Shown in pieces: positions 36,061 through 49,252 of a stretch of 64,000 bases of DNA. The stretch lies in assembly GCF_030731085.1 (NCBI RefSeq), contig NZ_JASNFN010000012.1, positions 1-64,000 of the forward strand, read 5' to 3'. Positions within the stretch are counted from its first letter, which is position 1. Each line of letters starts with the position of its first letter. A program made the position numbers and the translations under genes. Below the pieces are notes generated by a model that did no database searches, was not told the origin of the DNA, and was given only the letters and a program-made list of their open reading frames with translations. The stretch is from Blastococcus carthaginiensis. GTDB taxonomy: Bacteria; Actinomycetota; Actinomycetes; Mycobacteriales; Geodermatophilaceae.

Positions 36061-36447
36061 ATGCCGCACCGCAGCCGCTTGTCCATCCTGTTGCTCGACC
36101 TCCCGCCGGAGCACCACGCCGCCGGCACCGCCTTCTGGGCCGGCGCCACCGGCCGCCCCGCCCAACCCGATGCCGACGACGCCGGCTGGGCGTCGCTGGG
36201 GTCGTTCGCCGACGGGTGGCACGTGGAGGTCCAGCGGACCGGGGAGGGGACGCCGCCGCGCTGGCACGTCGACGTCGAGGCCGACGACATCCCGGCCGAG
36301 GTGGCGCGGCTGGAAGCGCTCGGCGCCACCCGCCACCGCGACATGGGCTCGTTCTGGCAGCTGCTCGACCCGGCCGGCCTGGTGTTCTGCGTCGTCGGTG
36401 TCCAGACCGGCGAGGAGTTCGCGCGCCATGCGGTGACCTGGCCGTGA
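36061..36447 (+). CDS. Glyoxalase/VOC-like domain protein
   Basis: 128 residues, one VOC-type unit: LLLDLPPEHHAAGTAFWAGA, a middle strand WHVDVEADDIPAEVARLEAL and the end FWQLLDPAGLVFCVVGVQ. Such proteins bind a metal and small substrates or act as resistance proteins. The ATG at 36061 is preferred over an upstream one. Its TGA overlaps the next start. Confidence 0.78.
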   Translation: MPHRSRLSILLLDLPPEHHAAGTAFWAGATGRPAQPDADDAGWASLGSFADGWHVEVQRTGEGTPPRWHVDVEADDIPAEVARLEALGATRHRDMGSFWQLLDPAGLVFCVVGVQTGEEFARHAVTWP

Positions 36448-36779
36448 GCCCGAAGAAGCGCAGCCGCCGCCCGGGTGCCCGCCGACCCGCGCCCCGTGGC
36501 CACGTGTGCCGACCGACAGACCCGCTGTCGATCGTCTCCACGCGCATCCTCGACGGTTCTGAGCCGCTACGTCTGGTGGTCCGCAACGACGACGGCAGCT
36601 GGCAGTTCCTGTGCGGCACTCCGGTCGACGTCGACCACCTCCTGACCACGCACGCCCACCACCTGTTCGACGAGTTCCCTGACGACCTCCGGCCGCTCGC
36701 CGGGCTGCCGGTCGGCCACCTCGCCGAGCGCTACGGGCCCGGCTTCCCCTGGCGGATCGAGCCGTACGAGGAGGAGTGA
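36444..36779 (+). CDS. Small hypothetical protein
   Basis: 111 residues with a basic N-terminus (SPKKRSRRPGARRP), then VCRPTDPLSIVSTRILDGSE, VVRNDDGSWQFLCGTPVDVD and HHLFDEFPDDLRPLAGLPVG. The last part looks like a conserved small-protein module. The GTG overlaps the preceding stop by four bases, so it is coupled to the VOC gene. Confidence 0.7.
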   Translation: MSPKKRSRRPGARRPAPRGHVCRPTDPLSIVSTRILDGSEPLRLVVRNDDGSWQFLCGTPVDVDHLLTTHAHHLFDEFPDDLRPLAGLPVGHLAERYGPGFPWRIEPYEEE

Positions 36780-36816
36780 CACCGCACCCGCCCGTGCGCC
36801 GTCGTGGGCCGGCCCC

Positions 36817-37533
36817 TCACTCCAGGCGGACGAGGTCGATCATCGCGGCCGCCTGGAGGCCGTCGCCGTCGACGGTGAGCACCTCGAGCGGCACCCGGCG
36901 CCAGGCGGCCAGGAGCAGGTCCCCGGCGGTCCCGGTGAGCGCGGCGATCGGGAAGGGCTTCGTGCCGGGGAAGAGGGTGCGCTCGGCGTCGGCGTCCACC
37001 GCGTGCAGGACCACCGGGTGCGCGTGCTCGGGCGGGCCGTCGGGGAGGGTGCCGGGCACCATGACCTCCAGCCACTCGTCCAGGCCGTCCAGCGCCACCG
37101 CGGTCGGGACGGGGCGCACGTCGCCGAGCACCTGCTCGACGTCGACGGTGTGCACGGTGGCCTCCTGGAGCTGCCGGCGCAGGACGAAGGCCACGTCCTT
37201 CCGCGGCGCCCAGGTCCACACCCGCTCCGCCGGGTCGGCCCCGACCAGCGCCGTCTCCAGCTCCGCGCTCTGCGCGATCACGTAGCCCAGCAGCTCGTCG
37301 TCGGCGTGCCGCTCCGGCTCGACGTAGGCGGACGGGTCCTGGGCACGGGTGCGCACCACCCAGGCCCAGAAGTGCTGCACCTCGGCCAGGTGCCACACCA
37401 GGTCGGCGAGCGTCCAGTCCGGGCAGCCGGGCACGCGAGCGCGCCAGCCGTGCGCGAGCACGGCCTCCGCGGCGGCGTCGGCGAACCGGGCGTCGACGCA
37501 CCGCAGCGCCGGCAGGTACTCGGAAAGCTGCAT
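36817..37533 (-). CDS. DinB-like mycothiol-dependent maleylpyruvate-isomerase family protein
   Basis: 238 residues. The N-terminal four-helix bundle has the metal-binding pattern of the family (PGCPDWTLADLVWHLAEVQH with His and a later ATVHTVDVEQ), followed by a C-terminal SCP2-like domain. Some members use mycothiol as cofactor; here the gene lies next to, and divergent from, mshC. ATG follows AGGAGGAGCG. Its reaction is unknown. Confidence 0.85.
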   Translation of the reverse strand: MQLSEYLPALRCVDARFADAAAEAVLAHGWRARVPGCPDWTLADLVWHLAEVQHFWAWVVRTRAQDPSAYVEPERHADDELLGYVIAQSAELETALVGADPAERVWTWAPRKDVAFVLRRQLQEATVHTVDVEQVLGDVRPVPTAVALDGLDEWLEVMVPGTLPDGPPEHAHPVVLHAVDADAERTLFPGTKPFPIAALTGTAGDLLLAAWRRVPLEVLTVDGDGLQAAAMIDLVRLE

Positions 37534-37639
37534 CGCTCCTCCTCGTGGGCCGGGTGCGAGCGCCCCGTGCCCCTCCGCCGTGATGACCCGCACGGACGTG
37601 CGGGCAGGTGCCGTCGGACCACGCCTCTAGGCTCGTGCC

Positions 37640-38890
37640 GTGCTCTCCTGGCCCGCCCCGCTGCTGCCGACCCTGCCCGGCACCGGCCCCGTCCTCAAGG
37701 TCTACGACACCGCCCGCGGCGAGATCGTCGCGACGACGCCGGACCGGACGGCGCGGATGTACGTCTGCGGCATCACCCCGTACGACGCGACGCACCTCGG
37801 TCACGCCGCCACCTACCTGGCGTTCGACCTGGTCAACCGGGTGTGGCGCGACGCCGGCCACGCGGTCCACTACGTGCAGAACGTCACCGACATCGACGAC
37901 CCGCTGCTCGAGCGCGCCGAGCGCGACGGCGAAGACTGGATCGTCCTGGCGATGCGCGAGACGGCCCTGTTCCGGGAGGACATGACGGCGCTGCGCGTCC
38001 TGCCGCCCGAGGACTACGTGGGTGCGGTCGAGGCGATCCCGCGCATCGTGGCGCACGTCGAGCGGCTGCTCGACGACGGGCTGGCCTACGTGCTCGACGA
38101 CGGCACCGGCGACGTCTACCACGACGTCGCGCAGGCGCCCGGGTTCGGCTCGGAGTCCGGCTACGACGAGCGAACGATGCTGGCGTTCTTCGCCGAACGC
38201 GGCGGCGACCCCGACCGTCAGGGCAAGCGCAACCGCCTCGACCCGATGCTCTGGCGCGGTGAGCGCCCCGGGGAACCGGCCTGGCCCGGCCCGCGGGGCA
38301 CGCGGGGCCGGCCGGGCTGGCACGTCGAGTGCGCCACCATCGCGCTGGACACCATCGGCATGGGCTTCGACGTCCAGGGCGGCGGCAGCGACCTGGTCTT
38401 CCCGCACCACGAGTACTCCGTGGTGCACGCCGAGGCCCTCACGGCCACCAAGCCGTTCGCCCGGGCCTACGTGCACGCGGCGATGATCGGCCTGGACGGC
38501 GAGAAGATGAGCAAGAGCCGGGGCAACCTGGTCTTCGTCTCCAAGCTGCGGGGCGAGGGCGTCGACCCGATGGCGATCCGGCTGGCCCTGCTCTCCGGGC
38601 ACTACCGCACCGACCGGACGTGGACCGGCGACCTGCTCACCGAGGCCCAGGAGCGCCTGGCCACCTGGCGCCAGGCCGTCGCGCGCGAGGTCGGTGCCCC
38701 CGCCGGCCCGGTGCTGCACGGGCTGCGCGAGCGCCTCGCCGACGACCTCGACAGCTCCGGCGCGATCGCGCTGGTCGACGCCTGGGCCGAGCGCACCCTG
38801 GCCGGCGGTGAGGACCTCGAGGAGCACGCGCCGCAGGTGGTCTGCGACGCCGTGGACGCGCTCCTGGGCGTGGACCTGCAGGTCGGCTGA
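37640..38890 (+). CDS. mshC: Mycothiol ligase: cysteine:1D-myo-inosityl 2-amino-2-deoxy-alpha-D-glucopyranoside ligase
   Basis: 416 residues, the MshC length, shorter than cysteinyl-tRNA synthetase. It joins cysteine to GlcN-inositol with ATP, the third step of mycothiol synthesis. Signatures: YVCGITPYDATHLGHA (zinc Cys and HIGH-like loop), QNVTDIDDPLLERA, RPGWHVECATIALDTIG, SDLVFPHHEYSVVHAEAL and KMSKSRGN. TAGGCT (37628-37633) lies six bases before the GTG and there is no ribosome site, so it is probably leaderless. The stop overlaps the next gene. Confidence 0.96.
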   Translation: MLSWPAPLLPTLPGTGPVLKVYDTARGEIVATTPDRTARMYVCGITPYDATHLGHAATYLAFDLVNRVWRDAGHAVHYVQNVTDIDDPLLERAERDGEDWIVLAMRETALFREDMTALRVLPPEDYVGAVEAIPRIVAHVERLLDDGLAYVLDDGTGDVYHDVAQAPGFGSESGYDERTMLAFFAERGGDPDRQGKRNRLDPMLWRGERPGEPAWPGPRGTRGRPGWHVECATIALDTIGMGFDVQGGGSDLVFPHHEYSVVHAEALTATKPFARAYVHAAMIGLDGEKMSKSRGNLVFVSKLRGEGVDPMAIRLALLSGHYRTDRTWTGDLLTEAQERLATWRQAVAREVGAPAGPVLHGLRERLADDLDSSGAIALVDAWAERTLAGGEDLEEHAPQVVCDAVDALLGVDLQVG

Positions 38891-39933
38891 TGACCAGCGC
38901 CCCCGCCGGCTCCTTCCGGCTGACCGACCGGGCGGCCCGCGAGCGGGCCGAGGAGCAGCTCGCGCCCGCCGCGACGCGGGCGGCCGGCACCCGGGGGCGG
39001 GCCCGCCCGGAGCCGGAGGACGGGCTGCGCACCGCGTTCGAGCGCGACCGCGACCGGATCCTGCACGCCAAGGCGTTCCGCCGGCTCAAGCACAAGACGC
39101 AGGTCTTCCTCCACCCCGACGGCGACCACTTCGTCACCCGGCTCACGCACACGCTGCAGGTGACGCAGGTGGCCCGCTCGCTGGCCCGGGCGCTGGGGCT
39201 CAACGAGACGCTCGCCGAGGCGATCGCCCTGGGGCACGACGTCGGGCACTCGCCGTTCGGGCACATCGGCGAGGAGGCGTTCGACCCCTACGTGCCCGGC
39301 GGGTGGCACCACGCCGCGCAGGGGGTGCGGATCGTCGAGGTGCTGGAGGACCTCAACCTGACGTGGGAGGTGCGCGACGGAATCCGGGCGCACAGCTGGA
39401 AGATCGACCCGCCGCCGGACACCCGCGAGGCGGAGTGCGTGCGGTACGCCGACCGGATCGGCTACCTGTCCCACGACGCCCTGGACGCCGTCCGGGCCGG
39501 GGTGATCCGGGTCGCGGACCTGCCCTCCCGGGCGCTGGCCGTCTTCGGGCAGCCCGGCAGCGAGATGGTCGGGTCGATGATCGACGCGGTCGTGGAGGGG
39601 TCGCTGGCCGACGGCGGCCGTGTCGTCATGGCGCCGGAGCCGCTGGCGGCGATGCACGAGCTGCGCGGCTTCATGTTCGCGCGCGTGTACGCCTCCGACG
39701 TCGCCGCGGGGCAGAAGCACCTCGCGATCGACGTCATCCGCCGGCTGGTCGACCACCACCTGGCCCACCCCGAGCTGATCCCGGCCAGCTACCGCGACAC
39801 CGAGGCCGAGCCGCTCACCCAGGTCGTGGACTACGTCTCGGGGATGACCGACCGGTTCGCCCTGGCCACCCACGACCGACTGTTCGACGCCGACGCGTCC
39901 GCGCAGATGCGCCCGCTGCTCACCGAACGCTGA
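38890..39933 (+). CDS. dgt: dGTP triphosphohydrolase-like HD-domain protein
   Basis: 347 residues. The HD metal site is intact: TRLTHTLQVTQVARSLARAL, AIALGHDVGHSPFGHIGEEA, and a later Asp in VRYADRIGYLSHDALDA. These enzymes hydrolyse dGTP or other dNTPs to the nucleoside and triphosphate. The start is inside the mshC stop (one-base overlap of frames), so they are co-transcribed, possibly just for convenience. Confidence 0.9.
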   Translation: MTSAPAGSFRLTDRAARERAEEQLAPAATRAAGTRGRARPEPEDGLRTAFERDRDRILHAKAFRRLKHKTQVFLHPDGDHFVTRLTHTLQVTQVARSLARALGLNETLAEAIALGHDVGHSPFGHIGEEAFDPYVPGGWHHAAQGVRIVEVLEDLNLTWEVRDGIRAHSWKIDPPPDTREAECVRYADRIGYLSHDALDAVRAGVIRVADLPSRALAVFGQPGSEMVGSMIDAVVEGSLADGGRVVMAPEPLAAMHELRGFMFARVYASDVAAGQKHLAIDVIRRLVDHHLAHPELIPASYRDTEAEPLTQVVDYVSGMTDRFALATHDRLFDADASAQMRPLLTER

Positions 39934-40065
39934 CGGCCGGCCGACCAGGTCCCCGCGGCAAGGGTCGGCCGGTGGTCGTCTCACCGCCGCCGAGAGAGCC
40001 CCCGGCCGACGGTCGATGTCGTGCCGGCCGGGATGCTGGGTCCCGCACGGACGACCGCGCCGACC

Positions 40066-41904
40066 TCACGGCGCGACAGGGACAGCCGGACGTGCGCGAT
40101 GCCGGGCCGCTGCCGTGGCCTCGTGCCGGGTGATCAGGGCGTGGAGCGCGGGATCGTCGAGTTGGGAGGCCACCGCCCGGGCCGCCGCCACCCCGTTGCG
40201 CGCGCCCGCCTCCGCCCGATGCAGGTGCGCCCGGGCTAGCAGGGGACGCATGCTGCCGCGCGCGGCGATCGCGGTCAGCCGGTCGATCCTCGCCAAGGCC
40301 GCCCGCCCGGCGTCAGGGGCGGCGGCGCAGGCGGCCTCCAGGAGCCGGGCGTAGGGCCAGAGGTACCACGGCGCAGGGGCCAGCCCCCGGTCGCACCAGC
40401 GCTGGGCCCGAGGCCGGTCGCCCTCGACCAGAGCGAGCCGGGCCTCACCGTGGGCGACCGTCGCCATCCAGCAGTGGTCATCGCTCTCCGTCGCCAGGAC
40501 CCAGGCGTGATCGAGCAGGTCGTGCGCCGTCCCACGGTCCCCTAGCCCGATCGCCGCCTCCGCCCGGAACGCCTCCGGCCACGGTTGGAACGCCGTCCAC
40601 GCGTCCTGGGATACGAGCTGCAGAGCGGTGTCCAGGACGGGCACGGCGAGGGCGTGCTCGGCGCGCAGCGTGTGGATCCGCCCCACCATCGCCAGCGACC
40701 ACGCCTGCTGGCGGGTGTCGCCCGCCCGGACGGCGCGTCCCACGGATTCGTCCAGGCACCGGAGGGCGCCGTCGTACTCCCCGCCGTCAGTGAGGCACAT
40801 GCCGCGCACCCCGAGCGTCCGGGCGGTCTCGCCGTTCTCGTCGGTGGCACGCTGCGCCTCGTCCAACCACACCAGGGCGCGGTCGTGCTGCCCCCGCTGC
40901 ACGCCCAGGAAGCCCAGCTCCCGGCAGGCCGCGGCGACGAGCCCTTCGGCCTGCGCCGTGCGCGCGAGGGCCGCGGCTGCATGCAGGAGCGAGCGCACCT
41001 CGGTGCCCCGTTCGCCCGCGCCGTGGACCCGAGCACTCGCGAGAGCCAGGAAGGCACCGGCCCGTAGCGCGGGCGCACCGACCCCGACCGCCACGTCGGC
41101 GGCCCGCTGGAGCTGGTCGAGACCACGGTCCACGGCGCCGGCTCTCATCGATGCCTGGCCGGCGTCGAGGTAGGAGCGCACGGCCGCGACGCCGGCCACT
41201 GGGAGCTGCCCCGAGCACGGCGGCCTGGTGGCCGCGAGGATCTCGGCCGGCGGGGCGCAGCCGAGCTCGCGGCGGAACAGCCGGACGCACCGGACGGCCT
41301 GGCGGCGGGCGCCTACGTGATCTCCGGCCGCACCGAGGCTCCGCACCAGGATGGCGTGGTGCCCGGGATCGAGCGGGTCCATCGCCACGGCTCGTGCCGC
41401 CAGCTGTGCTGCCGTCCCCGCCGAGCCCCGGGCGAGCTGGTCGAGGGCGCATTCCACCAGGACGGCCTCCGCACAGCTGCGGATCCTGCACCGTTCCGCC
41501 GAGAGCCACGCGTCGAACCCGGGGGCGGTCGGCAGGCTCAGCCCCTCCAGGAGCTCCCGGCCGAACCCCGCCAGCTCCACCGCCTGCGCGCAGCCGCCGT
41601 CGGTGAGTTGCCGGACGTCGACGCTGCTGCCGGGCGTCAGCTGCAGGCAGAGCGGATCGCCGTCGAGCGACGCGGCTGCACGCAGGACCCGCCGGAGCTC
41701 GCTGATGTTCCAGCGCAGGGCGCCCGGAGGGTCCTGGGCTTCGGCGAAAAGGAGGTCCACCAGGGTGCGGCGCGGGACCGGGCGGTCGCTCAGGGCGAGG
41801 TGGGCCAGCAGGGCCCAGGCCTTGTTGCCCCGCGGCGGGTCGACCGGGACGCCGTCCAGAAGGACCTTCGGCCGTCCCAGGAGGGTCACCGCGACCACGG
41901 TCAT
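40066..41904 (-). CDS. BTAD-domain transcriptional regulator without ATPase domain
   Basis: 612 residues. An N-terminal winged helix (TLLGRPKVLLDGVPVDPPRG, LRWNISELRRVLR) and BTAD helices (to about residue 215) lead into a long TPR-like C-terminus (AVDRGLDQLQRAADVAVGVG and further repeats). Unlike the 10.3 kb regulator it has no P-loop. It is unusually Cys-rich for such a protein. The next gene on the same strand upstream is a small tautomerase, perhaps in the same regulon. Confidence 0.85.
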   Translation of the reverse strand: MTVVAVTLLGRPKVLLDGVPVDPPRGNKAWALLAHLALSDRPVPRRTLVDLLFAEAQDPPGALRWNISELRRVLRAAASLDGDPLCLQLTPGSSVDVRQLTDGGCAQAVELAGFGRELLEGLSLPTAPGFDAWLSAERCRIRSCAEAVLVECALDQLARGSAGTAAQLAARAVAMDPLDPGHHAILVRSLGAAGDHVGARRQAVRCVRLFRRELGCAPPAEILAATRPPCSGQLPVAGVAAVRSYLDAGQASMRAGAVDRGLDQLQRAADVAVGVGAPALRAGAFLALASARVHGAGERGTEVRSLLHAAAALARTAQAEGLVAAACRELGFLGVQRGQHDRALVWLDEAQRATDENGETARTLGVRGMCLTDGGEYDGALRCLDESVGRAVRAGDTRQQAWSLAMVGRIHTLRAEHALAVPVLDTALQLVSQDAWTAFQPWPEAFRAEAAIGLGDRGTAHDLLDHAWVLATESDDHCWMATVAHGEARLALVEGDRPRAQRWCDRGLAPAPWYLWPYARLLEAACAAAPDAGRAALARIDRLTAIAARGSMRPLLARAHLHRAEAGARNGVAAARAVASQLDDPALHALITRHEATAAARHRARPAVPVAP

Positions 41905-42015
41905 GGCCTCGCCTCCTCCGACACCGGAACGGTAGCGGCGACGGCGCCGACGAGCGGGTGCCGGCGAGCGGGCCGGGGCGGCGGCAGCGGTGGACCCGTC
42001 ACCGCCGCCGTGGCG

Positions 42016-42237
42016 TCACGCTCCGGCGGCGGCGAGGGACCGCACGTCGCCGGTCGTGAGGCACGTGCCGCCGATGCCCCAGTCACCGCTGGCGACCTCT
42101 TCCACGACCACCCAGGTGACCCCCCGCATGGCCTCGCCCTCGATGGCGACCATCGCGTCGGTGAGCCTCTCGACGATGGCGTGCTTCTGCTCGGACGTGA
42201 ACACGCCCTCGATGACCTTCACGTTGACGAACGGCAT
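42016..42237 (-). CDS. 4-oxalocrotonate tautomerase-like protein
   Basis: 73 residues with the catalytic Pro directly after the initiator Met (MPFVNVKVIEGVFTSEQKHA), the hallmark of the family, and a beta-alpha-beta fold. It shifts keto/enol forms of small acids or acts as a dehalogenase-like relative. ATG follows GAGGAGGAACC. It lies 111 bases upstream of the BTAD regulator on the same strand. Confidence 0.88.
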   Translation of the reverse strand: MPFVNVKVIEGVFTSEQKHAIVERLTDAMVAIEGEAMRGVTWVVVEEVASGDWGIGGTCLTTGDVRSLAAAGA

Positions 42238-42341
42238 GGTTCCTCCTCTGTCGGGCCGGCCGACGTGCCGGCAGAAGGAGGATCGACCGCGGGCGTGTGA
42301 CGCCCCGTGTGACGGACGTCGGGGGAGCGGGAAGCCCGGTG

Positions 42342-43211
42342 TCAGGCGCCGCCGGCGGAGCCGCCGCGGCGGCGCAGATACCTCTCGAACTCGCGGGCGA
42401 TCTGATCGCCGTTGGCCTGCGAGAGGTCGACCTCGGTGGCCCGCTCCTCCAGGGAGCGCACGTACTCGACGACCTCGGCGTCCTCGCTGGCCATCTCGTC
42501 GACCGTCTTCACCCAGTCGTCGGCCTGCTGCGGCAGCGCGCCGAGCGGCACGGTGATCTCCAGGACCTCCTCCACCCGCTGCAGCAGCGCGACGGTGGCG
42601 CGCGGCGACGGCGGCTGGGAGACGTAGTGCGGCACGGCGGCCCAGAAGCTGATCGCCGGCAGCCCCGCCTGCACGCACGCGTCCTGGAAGACGCCGAGGA
42701 TGCCGGTGGGGCCCTCGTAGCGGGAGGTCTCCAGCCCGTAGGCCCGGGCCGACTCGCCGTCGTAAGCCGAACCGGTGACGGGCGTGGGCCGGGTGTGCGG
42801 GGTGTCGGCCAGGAGGGCGCCGAGGGCGACGACGATCGAGGCGTCGAGCTCGTCGAGGATCTCCAGCAGCTCCTCGCAGAAGCCCCGCCAGCGCATGTTC
42901 GGCTCGATCCCGCGGATCAGCACCACGTCGCGGTCCAGCCCCTCGGGCCGTGCCACCGAGATGCGGGTGGTGGGCCACTCGACGCGCCGGCTCACCCCGC
43001 CGACGAGGGAGACGGTGGGGCGGTTGACCTGGAAGTCGTAGTAGTCCTCGGGGTCCAGCGCGGCCAGGGGCTTGGCGTCCCAGATCAGCTCGAGGTGCTC
43101 CACGGCCCCCGTGGCGGCGTCCCCGGCGTCGTTCCAGCCCTCGAACGCCACCACGACCACCGGGTCGGTGAGCTGCGGCAGGTCATCTGCATCGGGCGTC
43201 GGATCGATCAC
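42342..43211 (-). CDS. PAC2 family protein
   Basis: 289 residues. PAC2 proteins share the fold of the eukaryotic proteasome assembly chaperone 2, but the bacterial role is unknown. Visible: DPVVVVAFEGWNDAGDAATG, a central ASIVVALGALLADTPHTRP and GLPAISFWAAVPHYVSQPPS, then a coiled C-terminus. TAGGCT (minus strand, 43219-43224) sits seven bases before the GTG, suggesting a leaderless message. Divergent from metH and in the same region as the proteasome genes; a link to them is speculative. Confidence 0.88.
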   Translation of the reverse strand: MIDPTPDADDLPQLTDPVVVVAFEGWNDAGDAATGAVEHLELIWDAKPLAALDPEDYYDFQVNRPTVSLVGGVSRRVEWPTTRISVARPEGLDRDVVLIRGIEPNMRWRGFCEELLEILDELDASIVVALGALLADTPHTRPTPVTGSAYDGESARAYGLETSRYEGPTGILGVFQDACVQAGLPAISFWAAVPHYVSQPPSPRATVALLQRVEEVLEITVPLGALPQQADDWVKTVDEMASEDAEVVEYVRSLEERATEVDLSQANGDQIAREFERYLRRRGGSAGGA

Positions 43212-43425
43212 CTCTGCCAGCCTACGTCGATCCCGCCGTCCCGCCCGGCGCACGCCCGCGGTTCACCCACCGGCGGGTTGCCCGGTCCACGACGCCCGCT
43301 GCACCGCAGGTGCCCCGGGTGCGACAATGGGCGCCGACATCGGGAACGCCCAGGCCTGGGCCAGCCCGCCGGGGTGACGCTGCCCGCGGCCCGCACGCCC
43401 ATCGAGAGACCCACTGGGGAACCCT

Positions 43426-47226
<3,801 letters not shown>

Positions 47227-47294
47227 GAGAACCCGGGTGCCTCCCACCGCTCGCAGGCTCGCGGCGGGACCCTGCCCCGGGCCGCTCCATCAAC

Positions 47295-48665
47295 TCACTC
47301 GACGACGAGCACGTCGGCGTAGCCGGGGGAGTGGCGGCTGGCGAAGGGGTGCGGGCCCGGTTCCGCGGGGGCCAGGAAGGTGGTCAGCGTCCCGCTCGGG
47401 ACGACGACGTCGAACGACCCGTCGGCCGCGGTGAGCGTGACCTCCGCGGCGGACGAGTTGAAGACGGTCACCCGCGACCCCGGCGCGACCGGGCCGGCGA
47501 CGTGGAAGCGCTCGTCGTCGACGAGCACGGCCACCGACAGCTCGCCGTGGTCGTGCCCGGCCATCGGGTCGGCGCCCGCTGCCGGCGCGGTGGTGGGCGC
47601 GGCCGTGCGCTCGGCGCCCGCCGGGGGCGGCGAGGCCGCGAGCGCGACGGCCAGCGCGACCGTCGCCAGCATGAGCACGACCTCGCCGGCGGCGAACCGG
47701 CGGAAGTCCCGGCCGTCGCCGGCGCGCAGCCGGGGGAGGGTGTGCCGGCGGTGGAGCGCCCCGAGCACGCCCAGGACGGTCAGGCCGGCGGTCTTGGCCA
47801 GCAGCAGGGCGCCGTAGCCGGTGCCCAGCGCCGCCAGCGCCCCTGCGGTCCCGCCCAGCAGCAGACCCGCGGCGAGCAGGCCGGAGGCGGCCGTGGCGAG
47901 GAAGCAGACCAGCGCCAGGCGGCTGAACCGCCGCGCCGCCTCGCTCGTGGCCGCGCCGTGGTGGGCGTGGACGAGCAGGGCCAGCAGACCGCCGACCCAG
48001 GCGGTCGCGGCGACGACGTGGACGCCGAGGGCCGTGACGGCGAGCAGGTGGTCCTCCGCCGTCGCGGAGTGGCCGCTGAGCACGGCCGGGACCACGAGCG
48101 CGGCCCCCGCCACGAGGAGCAGCGACGCCGCGGCCGGGACGCCGGTGCTCCGGCGGGCGGCGACCCCGACCAGCGCGGTGAGCGCCACCACCAGCAGCGC
48201 GGCCCGGCCGGCACCGGTGTCCTCGAGGAAGACCCGCAGCGGGGACCACGTCAGCGACGTGGGGGAGGTGCCCACCAGCCGGCTCACCGTGAGCAGCGCA
48301 CCCAGGGCCGTCGCCCCGGCCCAGACCAGCGCCCACGCCGACGCCGCACGCAGCGCCCGGCGGAACTCCACCGGCAGGCCGGCCCGGCCGGGTAGCAGGA
48401 CGGCGGCGAGCAGCAGCGTGCCGACCGTCCCGACCGCCGCGATCCGTCCGACCAGGGTGACCAGGGGGAGCCCCCACCCGACCAGCGCGCCTCCGCCGCT
48501 GAGCTCCGCCGGATCCGCCTCGGGGGCCCCACCGCCGACCACCAGGGCGCCGACGAGGAGCGCGGCCAGGCCCGCACCGGTGAGCACGAGCGCGAGTCCG
48601 ATGCGCGGCGGCCGGCCGATGGCACCCGTCGCAGGGGCCGGCGCGACGGACACGGTGCCGGTCAT
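47295..48665 (-). CDS. copD: CopD-domain membrane protein (copper resistance)
   Basis: 456 residues with about eight to nine membrane helices. Motifs WVGGLLALLVHAHHG and VPAVLSGHSATAEDHL are His-rich and typical of CopD. The C-terminal soluble tail begins with GADPMAGHDHGELSVAVLVD and may bind metal, resembling a small cupredoxin-like domain. Start ATG overlaps the copC stop by four bases. The pair takes copper into or across the membrane. Confidence 0.88.
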   Translation of the reverse strand: MTGTVSVAPAPATGAIGRPPRIGLALVLTGAGLAALLVGALVVGGGAPEADPAELSGGGALVGWGLPLVTLVGRIAAVGTVGTLLLAAVLLPGRAGLPVEFRRALRAASAWALVWAGATALGALLTVSRLVGTSPTSLTWSPLRVFLEDTGAGRAALLVVALTALVGVAARRSTGVPAAASLLLVAGAALVVPAVLSGHSATAEDHLLAVTALGVHVVAATAWVGGLLALLVHAHHGAATSEAARRFSRLALVCFLATAASGLLAAGLLLGGTAGALAALGTGYGALLLAKTAGLTVLGVLGALHRRHTLPRLRAGDGRDFRRFAAGEVVLMLATVALAVALAASPPPAGAERTAAPTTAPAAGADPMAGHDHGELSVAVLVDDERFHVAGPVAPGSRVTVFNSSAAEVTLTAADGSFDVVVPSGTLTTFLAPAEPGPHPFASRHSPGYADVLVVE

Positions 48666-49252
48666 CCGCGCCTGCGCTGCCGGCTCACGACGAGGCTGCC
48701 CAGGCCGACGAGGACGATCGCGCCGACGGCGACCCACACCCCGGCGACCGGGCTGCCGGCGGACGCCGGGTCCAGGTCCTCGGCCACCGCGGCGGGCGAC
48801 GGCGCGGCCGGCTCCGGCGTGGGCGCCGCCGACTCCGGCGACTGCGCGGCGGGGGTGCTCCCCGCCGCGACCGTGAAGTCGAACGTGCCCGTCAGCGCGT
48901 GCCCGTCCGAGGACGTGCTGCGCCAGACGACCTGGTAGGCCCCGGCGGGCCGATCGGCGACGAGCCGCTGGACGACGGAGGTGCCCCGGATCTCCGCGTC
49001 GCCCTCGGAGAGGACGGCGCCGTTCGCATCGGTCACCAGGACGAGGGTGCCGAGGGGCAGCGGTTCGCCGGTGAACGCGAGCTCGACCGTGGCCGGCGGC
49101 GTGGGCACGGTGGTGCCGGCCGCCGGGGTCGTGCCCACGAGGCCGTCGTGCGCGAACGCGGCGGGCGCCGCACCCAGGAGGAACGCGCCGCCCAGCAGGG
49201 CGAGCAGCAGCGCGGTTCCCCTCCGACGGCGGACCTGTCGCGAAGCAGTCAT
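48662..49252 (-). CDS. copC: CopC-type periplasmic copper-binding protein
   Basis: 196 residues. A signal peptide (LLLALLGGAFLLGAAPAAFA) is cut to leave His as an early residue (AHDGLVGTTPAAGTTVP), the usual CopC copper ligand arrangement, with DGHALTGTFDFTV near the end of the beta domain. A Pro/Ala linker and a C-terminal membrane helix anchor it. It is coupled to copD. Confidence 0.9.
   Translation of the reverse strand: MTASRQVRRRRGTALLLALLGGAFLLGAAPAAFAHDGLVGTTPAAGTTVPTPPATVELAFTGEPLPLGTLVLVTDANGAVLSEGDAEIRGTSVVQRLVADRPAGAYQVVWRSTSSDGHALTGTFDFTVAAGSTPAAQSPESAAPTPEPAAPSPAAVAEDLDPASAGSPVAGVWVAVGAIVLVGLGSLVVSRQRRRG

Noticed and set aside
37640..38890. Cysteinyl-tRNA synthetase
   Set aside because: HIGH- and KMSKS-like motifs fit, but length (416) and sequence fit the mycothiol ligase MshC, which lacks the anticodon-binding end.
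43254..43425. Cobalamin riboswitch upstream of metH
   Set aside because: I looked for the B12-box-like conserved core and found only a loose GGGAACGCC match without the expected surrounding elements.
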